A DNA stretch of 64,000 nt from JAOUGY01 sp963825585. Lineage in GTDB: Bacteria; Actinomycetota; Acidimicrobiia; Spongiisociales; ZC4RG35. Below are positions 44,359-54,105 of the stretch, piece by piece. The DNA is taken from contig CAWGTX010000004.1 in NCBI GenBank assembly GCA_963825585.1, positions 158,492 through 222,491 of the forward strand. Direction: 5' to 3'. The translations under genes were made by a program, and so were the position numbers. The notes below the pieces were generated by a model, which searched no databases, had not been told where the DNA came from, and saw only the letters and a list, made by a program, of their open reading frames with translations. Each line of letters starts with the position of its first letter. The stretch's first letter is position 1.

Positions 44359-44993
44359 GTCCGCGTTACTCTCGGCCACGCCGGCGTGTCCTGGTCGAAG
44401 ACGAGCCTGGTCAGCGCCACCCGGGACCTATCGCTGGACGGAAGGGGCCGGTTTCCGGTGACCCGCTTGACGAGCATCGGGAGCACGGCGCACAGGCCGG
44501 CCAGCAGACCCCGTGGTCCTCGGAACCTGGCGAGTACACCCGGGATGGCGAGGTAGCCGGCGAAGGCGCCGAGCGAGGTGGCGCCCATGGCCTTCCCCAG
44601 GGCGAGGGAGCCAAGCATGACGGGCCACGCCTCCGGGCCGTTGACGGTCATCGCCCCCAGCGTGGGGGATATGCCGCGTCCGCCGGCGCCGGCGAGGATG
44701 ACGGACCAATTGTGACCGACAACCCCCGCACCCCCCGCCATCGCCGCCAAGGTCGGCCGGTCGGGTCCTGCGAGGAGGGGACCGACCGTCCCTTTGGCAA
44801 CGTCGAGAATCCCTCCCACGAGGAGCGGGCCGAGACCGGCCACCCGGTACAGCCCGGTGCCCGAGACGGTGCCCGTCCCATAGGTACGCAGGTCCACGCC
44901 GCGCAGTCTCCTGGCCAGCCAGCCCGAGAATGGCAGCGAGCCCACGAGGTAGGCGATGGCGAGCACCGCCGAGGCAGGAACCTGCGCCTTCAT
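44355..44993 (-). CDS. PlsY-like acyl-phosphate glycerol-3-phosphate acyltransferase
   Basis: A 212-residue integral membrane enzyme expected to move the acyl group from acyl-phosphate to glycerol-3-phosphate. AYLVGSLPFSGWLARRL (near 14) matches PlsY motif 1, YGTGTVSGTGLYRVAG (near 38) stands for the GSGNxGATN motif in a divergent form, and GHNWSVILAGAGGRGISPTLG (near 93) matches motif 3. The fold of five to seven helices and the length are typical. The motif 2 differences make it an outlier within the family. It is directly between FakA and the DegV protein, whose product acyl-phosphate is its natural substrate. Confidence 0.82.
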   Translation of the reverse strand: MKAQVPASAVLAIAYLVGSLPFSGWLARRLRGVDLRTYGTGTVSGTGLYRVAGLGPLLVGGILDVAKGTVGPLLAGPDRPTLAAMAGGAGVVGHNWSVILAGAGGRGISPTLGAMTVNGPEAWPVMLGSLALGKAMGATSLGAFAGYLAIPGVLARFRGPRGLLAGLCAVLPMLVKRVTGNRPLPSSDRSRVALTRLVFDQDTPAWPRVTRT

Positions 44994-45002
44994 GTCTCGA
45001 AT

Positions 45003-46587
45003 CTACTCGGGCGCCACTCCGACCAGGTAGGCCGAGTGTGGCTGTCCGCCTTCTGACACCGTCAACTCCGCTGCGGGCCATCGGGCGGCCATGTGGCGTC
45101 GGGCGCTCTGTGTGACCCCGGTCTCCGACCCCGCTCCGGTGATGAGCTCGATCCGCCCGGGTGCCACCTCGGCGGTCAGTCGGTCGAGCAGCATCGACAG
45201 TGCCGCTTCGAGGTCCGGTGTGGTGCCCACGGTCATCCCTGCACGGATGATCCAACTGCCCGCGGCGATCGGTCCGATCGGAGAGTCGGCGTCACGGACG
45301 GCCCTGGTCACGTCCCCTGCGGCGACCGCGGCGGCCGCCGCCCGCATCCTCACCACCGATCCGTCGGAAGCGTTCGGGTCATGCGCCCTGAGGGCGGCGA
45401 TCCCGGCGGGCACGGAGTCGGCGGGCACCACCAAAACCCGCTGTTCGCTCAGCTCGACCACCTGATTGCAGGCGGGTATCACGTTCTCATCGTTGGGCAG
45501 CAGGACCACGGTGTTAGCGTCGGTGGCCTCGACCGCCGCCAGGAGCTCGGCCGTCGATGGGTTTCTCGATGGGCCACCGGTGAGGACGCCGGTCGCTCCC
45601 AGATCGAGAAGTCGGCGTTGGATCCCGGCTCCGACCGCGACGGCCACCACCGCTACCGCGCCCCGATGCCGCGTCCTCAACTCGAGGATCTGATCGACCA
45701 GGTCGGTGACATCCACGGCGTGGATTTCGCCGGCCGCTCGGGCCGCCTCGATGGCCGCTTCGGGATGATCGGTGTGGATGTGACACACCCACTCGCCCCG
45801 GCTGCCGACCACGACCGTCGAAGCGTTGCCGAGACGACCCCAGACCGTGCGGAAGTCGCCCATCATCTCGGGTGGGGCCGTCAGGCGGACCACCACCTCG
45901 TGGCGGGGCATGCCCTCGGGGAGAGATATGGTCTCCGACCGACCGGTCCCCTCGGGCCTGGTCGGAAGTGGTCGCCCGTCGACCACATGCAGCAGGGCGT
46001 CGAACAGGAGCAGGAGTCCGGAGCCGCCGGCGTCCACCACCCCTGCCGCCTTCAGGGCCGGCAACTGCTCGGGGGTCGCCGCCAGCAGCGTCGGCCCCAG
46101 CGGCCCGGGCGGCTCGTAGGACCGTGGCGAGGGACCCGCCGGCGACCGCGCGGTCGGCTGCGATGGCGGTTTCCCTCAATACGGTGAGGATGGTGCCCTC
46201 CACCGGGTGGAGTACGGCATGGTAGGCGGCGTCGGTGGCCCGACCGAGGCCGGCGGCCACTCGAGCCCCGTCGATTGCGTCGTGCTCCTCGAACGACCGG
46301 GTGAGCGCACCCAGGAGTTGTGAGGTGATCACACCGGAGGCGCCCCGCGCACCGAGCATCGCTCCACGCTGGATGGCCCCGCATACCGCAGCCATTCCCA
46401 GGTCCGGCCCGAGGTCGGGAGGGAGAGCTTCGATGACCCCTTGCAGGGTCGAGGTCAGGTTCGTTCCTGTGTCGGCGTCGGGGACCGGGTACACGTTGAG
46501 GGCGTTGAGATACTCGCGGTGATCGCCGAGGACTTGGTGGTAGACGATCATCACCCGTCGGAGGCCTGAGGCGGTGAGGGCGGTCAT
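45003..46587 (-). CDS. FakA-like fatty-acid kinase (DAK2/DegV-associated), frameshifted
   Basis: A YloV/FakA-type kinase of about 525 residues. The amino DAK2 domain has LNALNVYPVPDADTGTNL (near 31-48, the metal-binding Asp cluster) and GARGASGVITSQLLG. After a switch of frame at a CCCC run (46095-46098) the sequence continues LLAATPEQLPALKAAGVVDAGG, then the middle and carboxyl DegV-associated domains to 45003. One base removed from the run joins both halves into a normal-length protein. With the frame as given, the kinase would be truncated near residue 200. It is the first gene of the FakA-PlsY-DegV set, nine bases ahead of the PlsY-like gene. ATG at 46585-46587 is assumed; an ATG three codons earlier is possible. 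Confidence 0.8.
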
Positions 46588-46660
46588 GGTGTCATGCAAG
46601 GGTCTGATCGTATCGTCCACAATCGGACCACTGGCCCGTGGTACCCCGTGGATCCGCTCG

Positions 46661-46666
46661 GTAGAG
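46661..46666 (+). promoter_or_regulatory. Candidate leaderless promoter -10 for the MFS gene
   Basis: TAGAGT ends six bases before a GTG at 46673. That GTG is not in frame with the MFS protein unless a CCCC run at 46691-46694 is shortened by one base, which would give the transporter a natural amino end. Confidence 0.35.
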
Positions 46667-46739
46667 TCCAGAGTGAAGGCGAACGGAGATCCCCACGACG
46701 AGGGAATCGGCACCACTCCATCGGTCCGGATTCCGCCGG

Positions 46740-47927
46740 TTGCTCGTCGCCCAGGCGTTCTCGTCGTTCGGCGACTGGCTCGCCACCTTCGCCCTCATGA
46801 CGCTCGTCCTCGACATCTCCGGATCGGCGGCTGCCGTCGGCGGCGTCCTGGCGTTGCGTCTGGCGCCGGCGACGCTGGCCGGGCCGCTGATCGGGATGGT
46901 TGCGACTCGCTTCGGGCGCCGGTCCCTTCTGGTCGGCCTGGATTACCTGCGGGGCGCGATTGCACTCATGATCCCGTTGGTGGCGGCGTTGTGGTGGGTG
47001 TACCCGTGGACCATCACCCTCGAGGTGGCGGCGGTCGTCGCCATTGCCGCCCGGGACGCCTCGATCCGGGATCTGGTCGACGAGGACACCCTCCCGCTCG
47101 CCAATGGCATGGTCATGGGGGGCACCTATGGCGCCATCCCGTTGGGAGCCGGTGCCTTCGCTGCCATCTCCACCTGGTCGGTGTGGATGCAGCCCGGCAT
47201 CTCTGCCACGACGATCGCTTTCTGGGTGGACGCCGCCACCTTCCTGGTGTCGGCGCTGCTCATCCGGGGCATCGGCGAGATACCCGACCGGCCGGAGCCT
47301 GCACTGGGAGCCCGCGAGCGCATCAGGGTGGCCGACTCCTGGCGTGTGCCGTTGGTACGGGCGACCCTGCCTCCGATAGTGGCCGCGTCCCTCGGGATCG
47401 GCACTCTGTTCTCGTTGGGTGTCACATTCGTTCACGACACCCTCGGCGCCGGCCAGGCCCAGTTCGGCACCCTGGTGGCCGTGTTCGGGCTGGGGGCAGC
47501 CGCCGGGCTGGGCCTGCGCCAGATGGGGTGGATCGAAGGGGTGGGTGCGGTCCGGCTGGGGGTGGGCGTGATGGGGACCGTGATGGTGGTGATGGCCTTC
47601 GCCGACGCCATGCCCGCCGCCCTGGTCACGGCATTCGCCTTTGGGTGTGGCGGTGCCTACGCCATCGTCTCCGGGCTCACCGTCCTCCAGGCGGATCTGC
47701 CGGTGGAGTCACGTCTCATCTCGCTCGGCGCCTTTCACGTGGCGGTGAGGATGGCTCTCGCCGTCGGGGCGGTGGCCGCCGGACTCGCCGTGGATCTGCT
47801 GGGCTCCACCAGCATTGCCGGGCTCGCTCCGATCCGCCTGGTGTTGGTCGTGTCCGGTGCCCTGGCGGTCGGTTCGGCGACTGCGGTGCGCGATCGGTCC
47901 GGTGACCGGGGGTCCAACCGACTCTGA
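46740..47927 (+). CDS. Major facilitator superfamily transporter
   Basis: A membrane transporter of at least 395 residues with about twelve helices. VAQAFSSFGDWLATFAL starts helix 1, and APATLAGPLIGMVATRFGRRSLLVG contains the A-loop G-x-x-x-D/T-R-x-G-R-R motif between helices 2 and 3. The closest family is the DHA/enterobactin-exporter-like MFS_3 group. The first in-frame start is TTG at 46740, but protein-like sequence (HRSGFRRLL) continues upstream in frame to a TGA at 46674, and a promoter with a GTG at 46673 lies in a different frame, so the true amino end is probably hidden by an indel near 46691. Function beyond efflux-type transport is unknown. Confidence 0.83.
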   Translation: MLVAQAFSSFGDWLATFALMTLVLDISGSAAAVGGVLALRLAPATLAGPLIGMVATRFGRRSLLVGLDYLRGAIALMIPLVAALWWVYPWTITLEVAAVVAIAARDASIRDLVDEDTLPLANGMVMGGTYGAIPLGAGAFAAISTWSVWMQPGISATTIAFWVDAATFLVSALLIRGIGEIPDRPEPALGARERIRVADSWRVPLVRATLPPIVAASLGIGTLFSLGVTFVHDTLGAGQAQFGTLVAVFGLGAAAGLGLRQMGWIEGVGAVRLGVGVMGTVMVVMAFADAMPAALVTAFAFGCGGAYAIVSGLTVLQADLPVESRLISLGAFHVAVRMALAVGAVAAGLAVDLLGSTSIAGLAPIRLVLVVSGALAVGSATAVRDRSGDRGSNRL

Positions 47928-47959
47928 TGCTTGTTCCGCCGACCATGGATACTGGTGAG

Positions 47960-50300
47960 ATGGACGGGATCGTGGCGGAACCGGCGCAACTGGTGGGTCT
48001 CTCCGCCGAGGAGGTGGCCGAGCGGGTCGTCCGCGGTGAGGCCAACATCGTCACCGGCAGCGTCGACGCGGTCGATCGCCGAGATCGTGCGATCCAACAC
48101 CCTCACCCGGTTCAACGCCATCGTCGGAACGCTGGCCGCGCTGGTGCTGGTTGTGGGCCCCTACCAGGACGCCGTGTTCGTCGTGGTCATGGTCGCCAAC
48201 GCCGTCATCGGGATCGTCCAGGAGGTCCGCTCCAAGCAGGCGCTCGACCGTCTCCGCCTGCTGACGGTGCCGTCGGCAACCGTCATCCGTCAGGGTGCCC
48301 ACACATCGGTGGCCGCCCACGAGGTGGTCGTCGACGATCTCGTCTGTGTCGGTCGTGGCGATCAGATCGTCGTCGATGGGGAGTTGGTTGCAGGCGAAAG
48401 CCTCGAGGTGGACGAATCGGTGCTGACCGGCGAGTCGAGGCCGGTCCCCAAGCGGGTGGGTGACCGGTGTCTGTCCGGGTCTGCGGTGCTGGCAGGCGCG
48501 GGTGTGGTTCGGGCCACAGACGTGGGCGACGCCTCCTACGCCGGCAGGCTCACGGTGGAGGCGAGGCAATTCCGGCTGGCGGCTTCCGAGTTGCGCGCCG
48601 GCCTCGATGACATCCTGCGGGTGATCGCGATCCTGCTTCTCCCCACCGGTCTGCTGGTCGCCTGGGCTCAACATCGGGCGGTGTCCGACCTCGGTGGCCT
48701 GGTCCGGGGGGCGGTGGCCGCCACCATCGGGATGGTGCCCCAGGGGTTGGTACTGCTGACCTCGGTGGCCATGGCCGTGGGTGTGGTGCGTCTGGCGAGG
48801 ACCCACGTCCTGGTCCAGGAGTTGGCCGCCATCGAATGCCTCGCCCGCGTCGACGTGGTGTGCTTCGACAAGACCGGGACGCTCACCGGGGGCGTGTTGC
48901 GGCTGAGCTCGGTCGAGCACCTCGAGGGTGCCGAGTCCGTTGAACCGGCCCTCGTGTCGATCGCCGCTGCCGACCCGGCTCCCAACGCGACTCTCGCCGC
49001 CATCGCGGCGGGTCTCGAGGGTTTCGAACCGTGGCCGGTGGTGGGGGACCGGGTTCCGTTCCGCTCTGATCGGCGTTGGAGTGGTGCCGACTTCGGCGAG
49101 CATGGGCTGTGGGTGCTGGGTGCCGTGGCGACCCTCGCCCCCGATGTCCCGGAGGTGGTCGATCGAGCCGGCTTCCACGCCCGGCACGCCCGGCGGGTCT
49201 TGTTGCTCGCTCGTGCCGATGGTGGGATCCTGGGCGGTCCCCGTGTGTCCCGACCTGCGGCCCTGGTGGTACTGGCGGATCAGGTCAAACCCGACGTTGC
49301 GGCCACGCTCGGGTTCTTCGCCGGGCAGGGGGTGGACGTGAAGATCCTGTCGGGCGACGACCCGGCCACCGTGGCGGCGATCGCCTCGCAGGCCGGTGTC
49401 ACCGGCCGGGTGACCGATCTGGAAGGTGTCACCGACGTCGCCGGCATGGCGGAGGCGGGGTCGGTGTTCGGCCGGGTGAGCCCGGCCCAGAAACGATCGA
49501 TGGTCGCCGAGCTGCAGCGCGCCGGCCATGTCGTCGCCATGGTGGGTGACGGGGTCAACGACCTGCCCGCCCTCAAACAGGCCGACATCGGCGTGGCGAT
49601 GGGTGCGGGAGCCGGGGCGGCGCGCGCCGTCGCCCAGGTGGTACTGGTGGATGGCGCCTTCGAGCGACTTCCCCGGGTCGTGGCGGAGGGGCGGAGGGTG
49701 ATCTTCAACATCGAGCGGGTGGCCAAGCTGTACCTGACCAAGACGGTCTATGCCTTCATGCTGGCGATGGCCGTGGCCACCACGGGAGTCGTGTTCCCGC
49801 TGCTGCCCCGGCACGTCACGGTGATCGGTGTCCTCACCATCGGCATGCCCTCGTTCTGGCTGGCGCTCGAGCCGGGCGAGGGAAGGGCGAGACCGGGATT
49901 CGTGTGGCGGGTGCTGCGATTCGCAGCTCCGAGCGGGGCGTTGCTGGCAGTGGCGGGATTCTCGATCTTCTGGATGGCGCGGCCCGAGGCGACGACGACG
50001 GAGGCACAGACGATCACGATGCTGGTACTGATCGGGATCGGGCTGGTCGTGGTCACGGTGGCTGTTCGTCCCCTGTCCAGGCTCGACCAGGCGCTCCTTG
50101 TCGCAATGGTGTGCGGTGTGGTGCTGTTGGTTGCGGTCCCCGGCCTGCGCAGCTTCTACGCCGTCGACCTCCCGTCGGCGATGGTGGTACTTGCAGGTGT
50201 CGGGGTTGTGGCCCTCGCCGGTGGCCTGCTGGTGGCAGCGCATCGGGCGGCGGAGCGGTGGGGGCACCGGGTCGTCCGCCCGATGGGTCGATGGCGGTGA
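47960..50300 (+). CDS. CtpE-like cation-transporting P-type ATPase, frameshifted near its N-terminus
   Basis: A P2-type ATPase of about 780 residues, related to mycobacterial CtpE. The amino end MDGIVAEPAQLVGLSAEEVA and VVRGEANIVTG is in one frame; from about 48055-48075 the protein continues in the next frame with SIAEIVRSNTLTRFNAIVG. From there it is intact: LTGES actuator loop, IGMVPQGLVLLTS helix 4 (family usually PEGL), the phosphorylation motif DKTGTLT, and MVGDGVNDLPALKQADIGVAMG, then six carboxyl helices. A GATACT box six bases before the ATG suggests leaderless expression. A one-base indel near 48062 would join the two parts. Calcium is a reasonable but unproven substrate by analogy with CtpE. 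Confidence 0.85.
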
Positions 50301-50524
50301 CGGCCTGGGTGGACACCCGCCCGCAACGGTGGTGCCAACGGGTCGACCTCGCGTCGGCGCGACGACGTCCTTCCGACCCTGGGTACCTTGTCCTCTTGTG
50401 ACGGGTGGCCGACGCCGCGATCGTGGCAGTGGTCCACCGAACGAGGTCGGCACCCTGCCTTGACGCGGCGGCGATGGCGACCTCCGTTGGGGAGGAGACT
50501 GTCCTTGAATGGTGGGAGTTCGTG

Positions 50525-51304
50525 GTGACACCTGCGATCGAAGTCGTCGATCTCGCAAGCGGTACGGCGGGTTCGCCGCCGTACGCGACGTCTCGTTTTC
50601 GGTGAACCAGGGGGAGATCTTCGGGATCCTCGGCCCCAACGGTTCCGGGAAGATGGCGACTATCGAATGCCTTCAGGGCCTCAGGAGGAGAGATGGCGGT
50701 GCGGTGTCGGTGCTCGGCCTGGATCCCGCCACACCGTCCGTCGAGCTTCGGCACAGGATTGGCTCTCAACTCCAAGAGTCTGCGCATCCCGATCGAATGA
50801 GGGTCTGGGAGGCACTCGACCTCTTCGGGTCGCTGAATGATCGGGGACCTTCGGTGGACGCGCTGTTGGCCGATTGGGGCCTCTCCGACAAGCGGCTCGA
50901 CGGGTTCGGGGCTCTGTCGGGTGGGCAGCAGCACCGGCTGTTCGTGGCGCTCGCCCTGGTCAACGATCCCGAGCTCGTCTTTCTCGACGAGATGACGACC
51001 AGGTCTGGACCCGGCCTCGTGTCGAGTGGCGTGGGAGCTGATCCGTGGGATCCACCAGGCTGGCACGACCGTGGTGTTGGTGACCCACCTCATGGACGAG
51101 GCGGTGGCACTGTGCGACCGGGTTGCCGTCTTCAAGTGGGGTTCGGTGGTGGCCGAGGGGACACCAGTGTGGCAGAGCCGCCGCCATCACCTCCACCCGG
51201 CCGTGGCGACTCGTCCGGATGTCCGGCTGCGGGTCGTTCGGATCGTTCCTGGCAGACCCGTGACGATCGCCCCTGGTGCAGGAAGGGGGATCCAGGCACG
51301 GTGA
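50525..51304 (+). pseudogene. Decayed ABC transporter ATP-binding protein
   Basis: Recognisable as a CcmA/DrrA-like ATPase but broken in three ways. The opening TPAIEVVDL (GTG at 50525, GGGAG six bases upstream) is out of frame with RKRYGGFAAVRDVSFSVNQG, with the switch near 50552-50556. Walker A reads GPNGSGKMATIE, so the magnesium-binding Thr/Ser after Lys is Met. Walker B is VFLDEMTT, and one extra base at 51001 then shifts the frame; removing it gives TTGLDPA, followed by THLMDEAVALCDRVAVF. The signature LSGGQQHR is intact. No permease partner is adjacent. Three lesions, one of them a missense at an essential residue, argue for true decay here. Confidence 0.78.
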
Positions 51305-51319
51305 AGACCCGAGGGGAAG

Positions 51320-52654
51320 GTGCCCGTGCACGTTGTCGACCGTGTTGATGCCGGGCGTCGGCTGGCAGTCAGGCTGCAGCATCTGCGGGATGAGGGGGCG
51401 GTGGTTCCTCGTCTGCCCGCGGAGGCATGCCGGTGGCGGCGGGGGTGGCGGCTGCGCTCGACGCCCCACTCGAGGTCATCGTGGTCCGCAAGCTCGGCGT
51501 ACCGTTCCAGCCCGAGTTGGGCATGGGTGCCATCGGCGCAGACGGGATCCGCCCCGGACGTGGTGCGCTCCGCAGGGGTCTCGGAGCGGGAGATCGCCGC
51601 CGTCGATGCCCGCGAGCGAGCGGAGTTGGATCGCCGAGCGCGCCGCTACCGGGGCGAGCGCCCCCGTACACCCGTGGAAGGTCGCACCGTGATCGTGGTG
51701 GACGACGGCATCGCCACCGGATCGACCGCACGGGCCGCCTGTCAGGTGGCGCGGGCACACGGAGCCCGAAGGGTGGTGCAGGCGGCGCCGGTGGCGCCCG
51801 GTGGATGGGTCTGTCGGATCGGGGCAGATGCCGACGAATTCGTCGCCCTCGCCACGCCCGAGCCGTTCTGGGCGATTGGTCAGTCCTACCGTGACTCCTC
51901 CCAGACGACCGATGAGGAGGTGGTCGGCTGTCTGGAGCGGGCAGCCCGACGGGTGGCGGTGGGTGCTTCGACAACCGAGGGCGTCGACGATCCGGTTGGA
52001 GATGAAGACGTCGACGTACCCGCAGGAGCCGTGCACCTGGCTGGGCACCTCGCCCTGCCCCTCGGGTCTTCCGGGATCGTGATCTTCGCCCACGGCACCG
52101 GCAGCAGCCGCCACAGCCCCCGCAACCGACACGTCGCAGAGGTGCTGAACGCGGCCGGATTCGGGACGCTGCTCTTCGATCTCCTCACAACCGACGAGGA
52201 ACGCGACCGGGGCGACGTCTTCGACGTACCCTTGCTCGCCGCTCGGCTGATCGGGGCCACTCGTTGGCTGCGGGCGCGGCCCGGCATGGCCCACCTCCCC
52301 ATCGGGTACTTCGGCGCCAGCACGGGGGCAGCCGCCGCACTGTGGGCGGCGGCCGAGCCCGGGTCGAACGTCATGGCTGTGGTGTCGCGGGGTGGTCGCC
52401 CGGACCTCGCCGGTCCCCGCCTGGCGGCGGTGGAGGCCCCGACCCTCCTGATCGTGGGCGGGCACGACGGCGTTGTTCTCGATCTGAACCGTCGGGCTCG
52501 GGCTGAGCTGCGATGTGAGAGCAGGTTGACGGTGGTGCCAGGTGCCGCCCACCTGTTCGAGGAGCCCGGCACACTCGACCGGGTCGCCGAACTCGCCCGG
52601 GACTGGTTCACAGCTCACCTCGCCGACGGAACCCGTCGAACGGGCCGACCGTGA
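51320..52654 (+). CDS. Phosphoribosyltransferase - dienelactone-hydrolase fusion, with a shifted segment
   Basis: A two-domain protein of about 445 residues of a kind common in actinobacteria. The amino part is a type I PRTase: VIVVDDGIATGSTARAA (near 133) is the PRPP-binding loop. The carboxyl part is an alpha/beta hydrolase with FAHGTGSSRHS, a nucleophile elbow GYFGASTGAAAA (Ser near 334), the acid in IVGGHDGVV and a His in GAAHLFEEPG. Between about 51418 and 51557 the family sequence (GGMPVAAGVAAALDAPLEVI and VVRKLGVPFQPELGMGAIGA) lies in another frame, so one base is missing near 51418 and the frame returns near 51545-51560. The given frame there is Arg/Ser-rich nonsense. The stop overlaps the rtcB GTG start by four bases. 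Confidence 0.8.
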   Translation: MPVHVVDRVDAGRRLAVRLQHLRDEGAVVPRLPAEACRWRRGWRLRSTPHSRSSWSASSAYRSSPSWAWVPSAQTGSAPDVVRSAGVSEREIAAVDARERAELDRRARRYRGERPRTPVEGRTVIVVDDGIATGSTARAACQVARAHGARRVVQAAPVAPGGWVCRIGADADEFVALATPEPFWAIGQSYRDSSQTTDEEVVGCLERAARRVAVGASTTEGVDDPVGDEDVDVPAGAVHLAGHLALPLGSSGIVIFAHGTGSSRHSPRNRHVAEVLNAAGFGTLLFDLLTTDEERDRGDVFDVPLLAARLIGATRWLRARPGMAHLPIGYFGASTGAAAALWAAAEPGSNVMAVVSRGGRPDLAGPRLAAVEAPTLLIVGGHDGVVLDLNRRARAELRCESRLTVVPGAAHLFEEPGTLDRVAELARDWFTAHLADGTRRTGRP

Positions 52655-54078
52655 GCCGGCCCCTGATCGAGGAGACGCCCTGGCGTTGGCGGATCGACCC
52701 CACCGGGGACATGCGTGTCCCCGGAATCGTGTTCGCCTCCCGCGCCCTGCTGCCCGACGTCGAACAGGATCGCTCGCTCGATCAGGTCGTCGATGTTGCG
52801 GCTTTGCCAGGCGTGGTGGAGGCATCCTTCGCCATGCCCGACATCCACTGGGGCTACGGGTTCCCGATCGGCGGCGTGGCGGCCACCGACGTGGGTGAGG
52901 GCGGGGTGGTGTCGCCTGGCGGGGTCGGGTTCGACATCTCCTGCGGCGTGAGGCTGCTGGCGGCGCCGTTCGATCGCAGCGAGATCCTGCCGGAGCTCTC
53001 CAGGCTCATGGATGAACTCGACCGGGTGGTGCCGAAGGGGATGGGACCAGGAGCGGTGTGGGACGACCTGTCGGAGTCCGACCTGTCCGCAGTCCTCGTC
53101 GGAGGTGCCGGCGAGGTCGTGCGGCAGCGGGGCCTGGGTTCGACTCGAGATCTCGATCGCTGCGAAGACGGCGGCGCGATGGGGGGCGCCGATCCCAGCG
53201 CCGTCGGGGAGCGGGCGAAACAACGCGGGCGGGGTCAGCTCGGAAGCCTCGGGTCGGGTAACCACTTCCTCGAGGTTCAGGTGGTGGACCGGGTGTACGA
53301 CACCGCAGCCGCCGCCTTCGGGATGGTCGAGGGCCAGGTGTGCGTGATGATCCACACCGGTTCGCGCGGTCTGGGACACCAGGTGTGCACGGACGAGGTG
53401 AGACATATGCAGGACGCCATGGCACGCCACCACATCCGCGTGCCGGATCGACAACTCGCCTGCGTCCCGGTCGACAGCTCCGACGGCCGCGCCTATCTGG
53501 CGGCCATGGCGGCCGCCGCCAACTTCGGCCGAGCCAATCGGCACCTGCTGGCGGAGGCGGCCCGGCGGGCCTTCCAGGGGGTGCTCGGTGACGACCGCCT
53601 CGAGCTCGTGTACGACATTTCGCACAATCTCGCCAAGTTGGAGCATCATGAGGTCGGTGGTCGGCAACGGCTGCTGTGTGTGCACCGCAAGGGGGCCACT
53701 CGCGCACTCCCGGCCGGCCACCGCGACCTGCCTCCCGATCTGGTCGCCGTCGGCCAGCCGGTCCTCGTGCCAGGGTCGATGGGAACCGCGTCGTACGTGT
53801 TGGTGGGGACAGAGGCTGGCGGTGCGTTCCACTCAACCTGTCATGGCGCCGGACGGGTCATGAGCCGAACCGCCGCCCGCAAACGGTTCTCCCCGGCCGG
53901 GTTGCGCCAGGACCTGGCTCACCGAGGAATAGAGGTGAGGGCGGCGTCCTCCCATGGCCTCACCGAGGAGGCCCCCGCTGCGTACAAGGATGTCGACGAA
54001 GTGGTGAGCACCGTCCACTCGGCCGGGCTGGCCCGACCGGTGGCCCGGCTCGTCCCGATCGGGGTGGTCAAGGGCTGA
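52651..54078 (+). CDS. rtcB: RNA-splicing ligase RtcB
   Basis: A 475-residue GTP- and manganese-dependent RNA ligase that joins 2',3'-cyclic phosphate or 3'-phosphate ends to 5'-hydroxyl ends. GVGFDISCGVRLL (Asp and Cys metal ligands near 92-96), LGSGNHFLEVQ, MIHTGSRGLGHQ and the guanylylated His segment FHSTCHGAGR (near 403) are all present, and the carboxyl end has SHGLTEEAPAAYKDVDEVV. The GTG start forms a GTGA overlap with the upstream PRT-hydrolase stop. Archease, its usual activator, is encoded convergently 27 bases away, so this is a complete RNA repair module. Confidence 0.96.
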   Translation: MSRPLIEETPWRWRIDPTGDMRVPGIVFASRALLPDVEQDRSLDQVVDVAALPGVVEASFAMPDIHWGYGFPIGGVAATDVGEGGVVSPGGVGFDISCGVRLLAAPFDRSEILPELSRLMDELDRVVPKGMGPGAVWDDLSESDLSAVLVGGAGEVVRQRGLGSTRDLDRCEDGGAMGGADPSAVGERAKQRGRGQLGSLGSGNHFLEVQVVDRVYDTAAAAFGMVEGQVCVMIHTGSRGLGHQVCTDEVRHMQDAMARHHIRVPDRQLACVPVDSSDGRAYLAAMAAAANFGRANRHLLAEAARRAFQGVLGDDRLELVYDISHNLAKLEHHEVGGRQRLLCVHRKGATRALPAGHRDLPPDLVAVGQPVLVPGSMGTASYVLVGTEAGGAFHSTCHGAGRVMSRTAARKRFSPAGLRQDLAHRGIEVRAASSHGLTEEAPAAYKDVDEVVSTVHSAGLARPVARLVPIGVVKG

Positions 54079-54105
54079 CCCGGCCACCCGCCTGCCCAAG
54101 GCGGC

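Noticed and set aside
48051..50639. An 862-codon minus-strand open frame opposite the P-type ATPase
   Set aside because: Rich in His/Arg/Gln/Asp without folds or motifs; the plus strand carries DKTGTLT and GDGVND in the expected places.
54088..54104. A 6-bp hairpin between rtcB and the archease gene as terminator
   Set aside because: The stem is short and such stems are frequent by chance at this base composition.
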